A DNA stretch of 64,000 bases from Hordeum vulgare subsp. vulgare (taxonomy: Eukaryota; Streptophyta; Magnoliopsida; Poales; Poaceae). Below, one piece after another: positions 58,171 to 64,000 of this stretch. A program made the translations under genes and the position numbers. The stretch covers positions 552,857,763 through 552,921,762 of the forward strand of contig NC_058524.1 of assembly GCF_904849725.1 (NCBI RefSeq). The letters are read 5' to 3'. Below the pieces are notes generated by a model that saw only the letters and a program-made list of their open reading frames with translations, searched no databases and had not been told where the DNA came from. Within the stretch, counting starts at the first letter, position 1; the number at the start of each line of letters is the position of its first letter.

Positions 58171-58752
58171 GTGAGTCATGCCACCGAGAGCCATCTTGAA
58201 AAGCCCCACCATGTCCAACCCCCAGATGGCGAAAGGCCATGACGAAGAGATGGTTTTGAGGGCCGAAGGCGGCATGCGGCTCTGCACGCCAAAGCGTTGG
58301 CAGTCCTCGCATTTGTTGACCATGTCCACAGCCTCCTCGAGGGTCGTGGGTCAGTAGAATCCATGGCGGAATGCCTTGGCCACCAGGGTTCTAGAGGCGA
58401 CATGATGCCCGCACTCCCCCTCGTGAATGTCTCTGAGGATCTCCTGTCCCTTTTCTGATTCGACACAGTGCTGGAACACGCCAGTCACGCTACGTCGAAC
58501 CAGCTCGCTATTGATGATGGCATAGGCTGCAGATCGGCGCTGGATCTGCCTCGCCTCCGCCTCCTCTTGAGGAAGTTCGCCGCGAAGAAGACAGGCCAGG
58601 ATGGCTTGAGCCCATGACGGAGCCGACACAAGGGTTGGCTCCGTCTCGACCTGAGTGTCGGGGGCTTTTGCAGCCCCCGCGCTTGATGAAGTAGTCGCGG
58701 GCTCAAGACGCTCTGTCTCTGATGCCGTCGTGGAAGCCGGCTCGCCGTCTAC
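58171..58752 (-). pseudogene. Integrase fragment F of another Gypsy element
   Basis: Minus-strand frame with an HH-CC zinc domain (IHEGECGHHVASRTL ... KCEDCQRFG) and the start of the catalytic core (WPFAIWGLDMVGLFK, first Asp). One TGA at 58,351-58,353 stands in FYWPTT (TGG to TGA). GC-rich like C, and possibly of the same kind of element, but in the opposite orientation. The left side is cut by E2, the right side by G. Confidence 0.75.
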
Positions 58753-60273
58753 TCACATGTCTCCATCGTATCTACTTTTCCAAACTCTTTTTCCCTTGTT
58801 TTTGTTTCTAATTTGCATGATTTGAATGGAACTAACCCGGACTGACGCTGTTTTCAACAGAATTGCCATGGTGTTGTTTTTGCGCAGAAATAAAAGTTCT
58901 CGGAATGACCTAGAAATCTACGAGGATTTTTTGTGGAATATATAAAAAATACTGGCGCAAGAATCAACTGGAGGGACGGAGCCAGGAGCTCACAAGCCCA
59001 CCAGGCCCGCCCCCCTGGCCAGGCCTGGCAGGCTTGTGAGCCCCTCGGGGCTCCGCCGCCTCCTTCGACCGAAAAAAACGAGGAGAAGAATTCATCGCGT
59101 TTTACGATACGGAGGTGCCGCCACCACCTGTTCTTCCTCTGGAGGGCGGATGTGGAGACCGTTCTAGGCTCCAGAGAGGGGAGATCGTCGCCATCGTCAT
59201 CCCCAACCTTCCTGCATCGCCAATTCCATGATGCTCTTCATTGTTCGTGAGTAATCTCATGGTAGGCTTGCTGGACGGTGATGGGTTGGATGAGATCTAT
59301 CATGTAATCGAGTTAGTTTTGATGGGGATTGATCCCTAGTATCCACTATGTTCTGAGATTGATGTTGCTACTACTTTGCTATGCTTAATGCTTGTCACTA
59401 GGGCCCGAGTGCCATGATTTCAGATCTGAACCTATTATGTTTTTAGCAATATATGTGTGTTCTTGATCCTATATTGCAAGTTGTAGTCACCTACTATGTG
59501 TTAGGACCCGGCAACCCCGGAGTGACAATAGCCGGAACCACTCCCGGAGATGACCATAGTATGAGGAGTTCATGTATTCACTATGTGCTAATGCTTTGTT
59601 CCGTTTCTATATTAAAAGGAGAAACTTAATATCTCGTAGTTTCCATTAGGACCCCGCTACCATGGGAGGGATGGGCAATAGATGTCATGCAAGTTCTTTT
59701 CATAAGCACGTATGACTCTATACGGAATGCATGCCTACATTACATTGACGAACTGGAGCTAGTTACATATCTCCCTATGTTATAACTGTTGCATGATGAA
59801 TGTCATCCATCGTAATTATCCATCACCGATCCAATGCCTACGAGTTTTTCCTATTGGTCCTCGCTACTACTGCAACTGCTACTACTGTTACCGCTACTGC
59901 TCTCACTGGTGCTAGTGTTACCATTGCTACCGTTGCTATCACACTACTTTGCTACTGAAACTTTGCTGCATATACTAAGTCTTTCAGGTGTCATTGAATT
60001 GACAACTCAACTGCTAATATTCGAGAATACTCTTTGGCTTCCCCTTGTGTGGAATCAACTAATTTGGGTTGAATACTCTACCCTCAAAAACTGTTGCGAT
60101 CCCCTATACTTGTGGGTTATCAAGACTATTTTCTGGCGCCATTGCGGGGGAGTCATAGCTCTATTCTCTGAGTCATTTGGGATTTACGTCTTTTGATCAC
60201 TATGAGGAATCCTAGAGATCCAACAACTAAAGTCTTGCCCTCAACTATGAGGACAGGTAAGGAACAGCCATCT
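58753..60273 (+). mobile_element. Gypsy element G: LTR, PBS and gag start
   Basis: The LTR (58,753-60,122) lacks its first few bases (begins TGTCTCCATCGTATCTAC where TGATACGTCTCC is expected). TATATAAAAA at 58,939; GC hairpin CTCACAAGCCCACCAGG / CCTGGCAGGCTTGTGAG at 58,990-59,041. PBS TGGCGCCATTGCGGGGGAG at 60,133-60,151. A gag ATG at 60,202 (MRNPRDPTTKVLPSTMRTGK) reads about 20 codons before H interrupts. Confidence 0.75.
59860..59955. repeat. Degenerate trinucleotide tract in G LTR
   Basis: CTACTGCTACTACTGTTACC-type repeats; part of the LTR. Confidence 0.7.
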
Positions 60274-60760
60274 TGTTGGGGTACATCGCATGGTGATGGG
60301 GTCATAGTCCTACGGTAGGGTCATAGGCCTGCCATACAGGTCCTACCCAAGGACTACCCCACACAAAGGACAGGACCCTAAGTCTGCCCCGACTGAATTA
60401 AGGAGTCCCCATCATCCAGTCGGTAATAGGTCCCGAATAATCCAGTCGGAGACTAGCATTCGGAGGATACCAGGCTAACCGACTGGATACACTCGATACA
60501 TCGTAACCTCTCTGGAGGGAAACTGCCGTACGTTTCCGGGTGCATTTATTAGCATTTAGGGCATACGTTACCCGTAACGTACGCATTCAATCGCCACTAC
60601 TCCGCCCCTGAATCAGAACCGTTGTGGAGGGCAGCGCACTCTATATAAGCCGCCCTCCCCCACTGGTAAGGGGGTTAGCAAATCATTGTATTCCATATTA
60701 CACTCGACATCAAGCTCCAAGAGCACTGAGACGTAGGGCTGTTACCTCCACCGCAGAGGG
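60274..60760 (+). repeat. LTR fragment H of an unassigned Gypsy element
   Basis: Starts TGTTGGGGTAC inside the G gag and is cut at about 60,760 by I. Contains several CCAGTCGG/CCGACTGG words (60,415-60,485) and a TATA box with CT-rich leader. Confidence 0.5.
60641..60648 (+). promoter_or_regulatory. TATA box of LTR H
   Basis: CTATATAAGCC followed by CCCTCCCCCACTGG. Confidence 0.55.
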
Positions 60761-62464
60761 GCCTATTAGTTTGGGTCTAGTCCATCACATGATTCTCCTA
60801 ATGATGTGATCCCGTTATCAAGTGACAACACTTGCCTATGGTCAGGAAACCTTGACCATCTTTGATCAACGAGCTAGTCAACTAGAGGCTTACTAGGGAC
60901 AGTGTTTTGTCTATGTCCACACATCCACTGTGTTTCCAATCAATACAATTATAGCATGGATAATAAACGATTATCACGAACAAAGAAATATAATAATAAC
61001 TAATTTATTTTTGCCTCTAGGGCATATTTCCAACAGTCTCCCACTTGCACTAGAGTCAATAATCTAGTCCACATCACCATGTGATTCCAACGAATCCAAC
61101 ACCCATATAGTTCTGGGGTCTGATCACGTCTTGCTTGTGAGAGAGGTTTTAGTCAACGGTTCTCAAACTTTCAGATCCGTGCGTTCTTTACAAATCTTTA
61201 TGTCATCTTATAGATGCTTCTACTACGTGCTATTCGGAAATGCTCCAAATATCTACTCTACTATACGAATCCGTTTCACTACTCATAGTTATTCGGATTA
61301 GTGTCAAAGCTTGCATCGACGTAACCCTTTACGACGAACTCTTTAACCACCTCCCTAATCGAGAAAAATTCCTTAGTCTATTTAGTTACTAAGGATAACT
61401 TTGACCGTTGATCAGTGATTCAATCCTGGATCACTCTGTGTACCTCTTAACAGACTTGCTGCAAGGCACACATCAGGTGCGGTACTCAGCATGGCATACT
61501 TTAGAGTCTATGGCTAAGGCATACAAGACGACCTTCGTCTATTCTCTTCATTCTGCCGTGGTCGGGTTTTGAGTCTTACTCAAATTCACACCTTACAACG
61601 CAACCAATAACTCCTTCTTTGCTGATCTATTTTGAACTCCTTCAAAAACTTGTCAAGGCATGCATCTTGTTGAAACTTCCATTAAGCGCTTTCGATCTAT
61701 CTCCATAGATTTTTGATGCTCAACGTTCAAGTAGCGCAATCCAGGTATTCCTTTGAAAAACTCCTTTCAAACAACCTTGTATGCTTTACAGAAATTCAAT
61801 ATTACTTCTGATACACAATATGTCAACCACATATACTTATTAGAAATTCTATAGTGCTCCCACTCACTTCTTTGGAAATACAAGTTTCTCATAAACCTTG
61901 TACAAACCCAAAATCTTCGATCATTTCATCAAAGTGTATATTCCAACTCCGAGATGCTTGCACGAGTCCATTGAAGGATCACTGGAGCTTGCATACTTTC
62001 TAGTATTTTTAGGAACGACAAAACCTTCTGGTTGTATCACATACAATGTTTGCTCAAGGAAACCGTCGAGGAAACAATGTTTTGACATCCTACATGCAAT
62101 ATTTCATAAATAATGCAGCAACTACTAACATAATTCTAACAGACTTTTAGCATCGCTACGAGTGAGAAAGTCTCATCATAGTCAACTGTTTGATCTTGTC
62201 GGAAACATCTTTGCGACAAGTCGAGCTTTTCTTAACAGTGACTTATCACCATCATCGTCTGTCTTCCTTTTAAAGATCCATCTTCACTCAATAGTCTTAT
62301 GACCATCAAGTAGTTCTTCCAAAGTCTACACTTCATTTTCATACATGGATCCTCTCTCAGATTTCATGGCTTCCAGCCATTTGTCGGAATCCGGGCCCAC
62401 CATTGCTTTCTCCATAACTCGTAGGTTCACTGTTGCTCAACAACATGACCTCCAAGACAGGGTT
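60761..62464 (-). mobile_element. Decayed Copia element I, Angela/BARE-like
   Basis: Minus strand. 60,761-61,035 is the first roughly 275 bp of a 3' LTR beginning TGTTGGAAATATGCCC; it matches the start of J (62,465-62,740) as an inverted copy. PPT GTGCAAGTGGGAGAC at 61,036-61,050. The internal region (61,051-62,464) holds a strongly broken Copia RT: KWLEAMKSERGSMYENEV near 62,350-62,390, RWIFKRKTDDDGD, KARLVAKM, and later ASRSWNIHFDEMI. Every frame has several stops. J cuts it at 62,465 (possible target site GGGTT). Confidence 0.75.
62140..62440 (-). pseudogene. Copia RT (RVT_2) remnant in I
   Basis: The opening segment of the Copia reverse transcriptase in three broken frames, with WLEAMKSE, WIFKRKTDDDGD and KARLVAKMF as landmarks. 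Non-functional. Confidence 0.65.
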
Positions 62465-64000
62465 TGTTGGAAATTTGCCCTAGAGGCAATAATAAATTAG
62501 TTATTATTATATTTCTTAGTTCATGATAATCGTTTATTATCCATGCTATAATTTTATTGATTGGAAACACAGTGCATGTGTGGATACATAGACAAAACAC
62601 TGTCCCTAGTAAGCCTCTAGTTGACTAGCTCGTTGATCAAAGATGGTCAAGGTTTCCTGACCATAGGCAAGTGTTGTCACTTGATAACGGGATCACGTCA
62701 TTAGGAGAATCATGTGATGGACTAGACCCAAACTAATAGACGTAGCATGTTGATCGTGTCATTTTGTTGCTACTGTTTTTCTGCGTGTCAAGTATTTGTT
62801 CCTATGACCATGAGATCATATAACTCACGGACACCGGAGGAATGCTTTGTGTGTATCAAACGTCTCAACGTAACTGGGTGACTATAAAGATGCTCTACAG
62901 GTATCTCCGAAGGTGTTCGTTGAGTATGGATCGAGACTGGGATTTGTCACTCCGTGTGACGGAGAGGTATCTCGGGGCCCACTCGGTAATACGACATCAC
63001 ACACAAGCCTTGCAAGCAATGTGACTTAGTGTAAGTCACGGGATCTTGTATTGCGGAACGAGTAAAGAGACTTGCCGGTAAACGAGATTGAAATAGGTAT
63101 ACGGATACTGACGATCGAATCTCGGGCAAGTAACATACCGAAGGACAAAGGGAATGCCATACGGGATTATATGAATCCTTGGCACTGAGGTTCAAACGAT
63201 AAGATCTTCGTAGAATATGTAGGATCCAATATGGGCATCCAGGTCCAGCTATTGGATATTGACCGAGGAGTCTCTCGGGTCATGTCTACATAGTTCTCGA
63301 ACCCGCAGTGTCTGCACACTTAAGGTTCGACGTTGTTTTATGCGTATTTGAGTTATATGGTTGGTTACCGAATGTTGTTCAGAGTGCCGGATGAGATCAC
63401 GGACGGCACGAGGGTTTCCGGAATGGTCCGGAAACGAAGATTGATATATAGGATGACCTCATTTGATTACTGGAAGGTTTTCGAAGTTACCGGGAATGAC
63501 GAATGGGTTCCGGGAGTTCACCGGGGGGGCAACCCACCCTAGGGAAGCCCATAGGCATTGAGGGTGGCGCACCAGCCCTTAGTGGGCTGGTGGGACAGCC
63601 CAAAAGATCCCTATGCGCATTGGAAGAAAAATCAAAGAGAAAAGAAAAAAAGGAGGAGGTGGGAAAGGGAAGAAGGACTCCACCTTCCAAACCAAGTAGG
63701 ACTCGGTTTGGTGGGGGGGGGAGACCTTCCCCCTTTGGTTCGGCCGACCCCTTGGGAGTCCTTGGACCCCAAGGCAAGGCTCCCCCTTCCTCCTCCTATA
63801 TATAGTGGGGTTTTAGGGCTGATTTGAGACAACTTTTGCCACGGCAGCCCGACCACATATCTCCACAGTTTTACCTCTAGATCGCGTTTCTGCGGAGCTC
63901 GGGCGGAGCCCTGCTGAGACGAGATCATCACCAACCTCCGGAGCGCCGTCACGCGCTGGATCAAGAAGGCCGAGATCATCGTCGAGTTGTACGTGTGCTG
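62465..64000 (+). mobile_element. Angela/WIS/BARE-1 type Copia LTR J, continuing beyond the window
   Basis: Starts TGTTGGAAATTTGCCCTAG and runs to the window end with a high-copy Triticeae LTR sequence I recognise well. It includes the AATAATAAATTAGTTATT start, TCTCGGGGCCCACTCGG, and a TATATATAG box at 63,797-63,805 with a downstream leader. At least 1,536 bp are present; no LTR 3' end or PBS is reached. Orientation plus; the internal region should lie to the right. Confidence 0.85.
63796..63806 (+). promoter_or_regulatory. TATA box of LTR J
   Basis: CTATATATAGTGGGG after CCTTCCTCCTC; the position fits the known promoter of BARE-type LTRs. Confidence 0.6.

Noticed and set aside
59860..59955. 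Microsatellite of possible interest
   Set aside because: Degenerate trinucleotide tract that belongs to the G LTR.
63487..63827. Several overlapping ORFs near the right end
   Set aside because: Fall within the Angela/BARE-type LTR on both strands; no start context or domain.

Overview
The window reads as intergenic DNA from a large-genome Triticeae grass (wheat, barley, rye or a wild relative). The best anchor is the right edge: from 62,465 to the end it carries a Copia LTR that I recognise as the Angela/WIS/BARE-1 type. Nearly everything else is nested LTR retrotransposons. I see no intact host gene, tRNA, rRNA, CRISPR array or prokaryotic feature. Family names other than Angela/BARE are from memory and tentative, so elements are given letters.

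Layout. 1-1,538: 3' end and 3' LTR of Gypsy element A1. 1,648-9,924: minus-strand Gypsy element B with both LTRs, gag and protease but no reverse transcriptase. 9,925-12,272: decayed Copia remnant K. 12,273-34,724: element A2 (same family as A1, gag-only), split by a 15-kb stack at 17,136-32,091. The stack holds a CACTA-type left end (T) with spliced gene fragments including a PEX22-like piece, a Mutator-like element with long terminal inverted repeats (M, 21,043-22,575), and a gag-only element with 3.2-kb LTRs (D, 22,617-32,091). 34,725-35,298: lone minus-strand LTR (S). 35,299-39,336: GC-rich gag-type pseudogene C. 39,337-48,457 (E1, plus) and 48,458-58,170 (E2, minus): two tail-to-tail copies of an autonomous Gypsy element with gag, protease, RT, RNase H and integrase. 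58,171-58,752: minus-strand integrase fragment F. 58,753-60,273: LTR and leader of G. 60,274-60,760: LTR piece H. 60,761-62,464: decayed minus-strand Copia I. 62,465-64,000: Angela/BARE-type LTR J.

A, B, E and G share LTR starts (TGATACGTC type), PBS form (TGGCGCC.TTGCCGGGGA, usually assigned to tRNA-Asp and typical of the Athila lineage), a PPT of the form AAGCTTGGGGA, and a GC-rich hairpin in the LTR. They look like one extended lineage in which E is autonomous while A and B lack polymerase and could only move in trans.

Main discovery candidate: in E1 and E2 a short accessory ORF lies downstream of integrase. It is preceded by an internal copy of the LTR's own hairpin/leader segment, by a TATATACTC motif and by a conserved splice acceptor; a conserved GTAAGT donor sits between PBS and gag. 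In each element the internal cassette resembles that element's own LTR subtype. Other notable points are a four-fold tandem array of PBS units in B, triplicated PPT motifs and a six-knuckle gag in D, templated-filler rearrangement junctions, and CAG-to-TAG decay in C.
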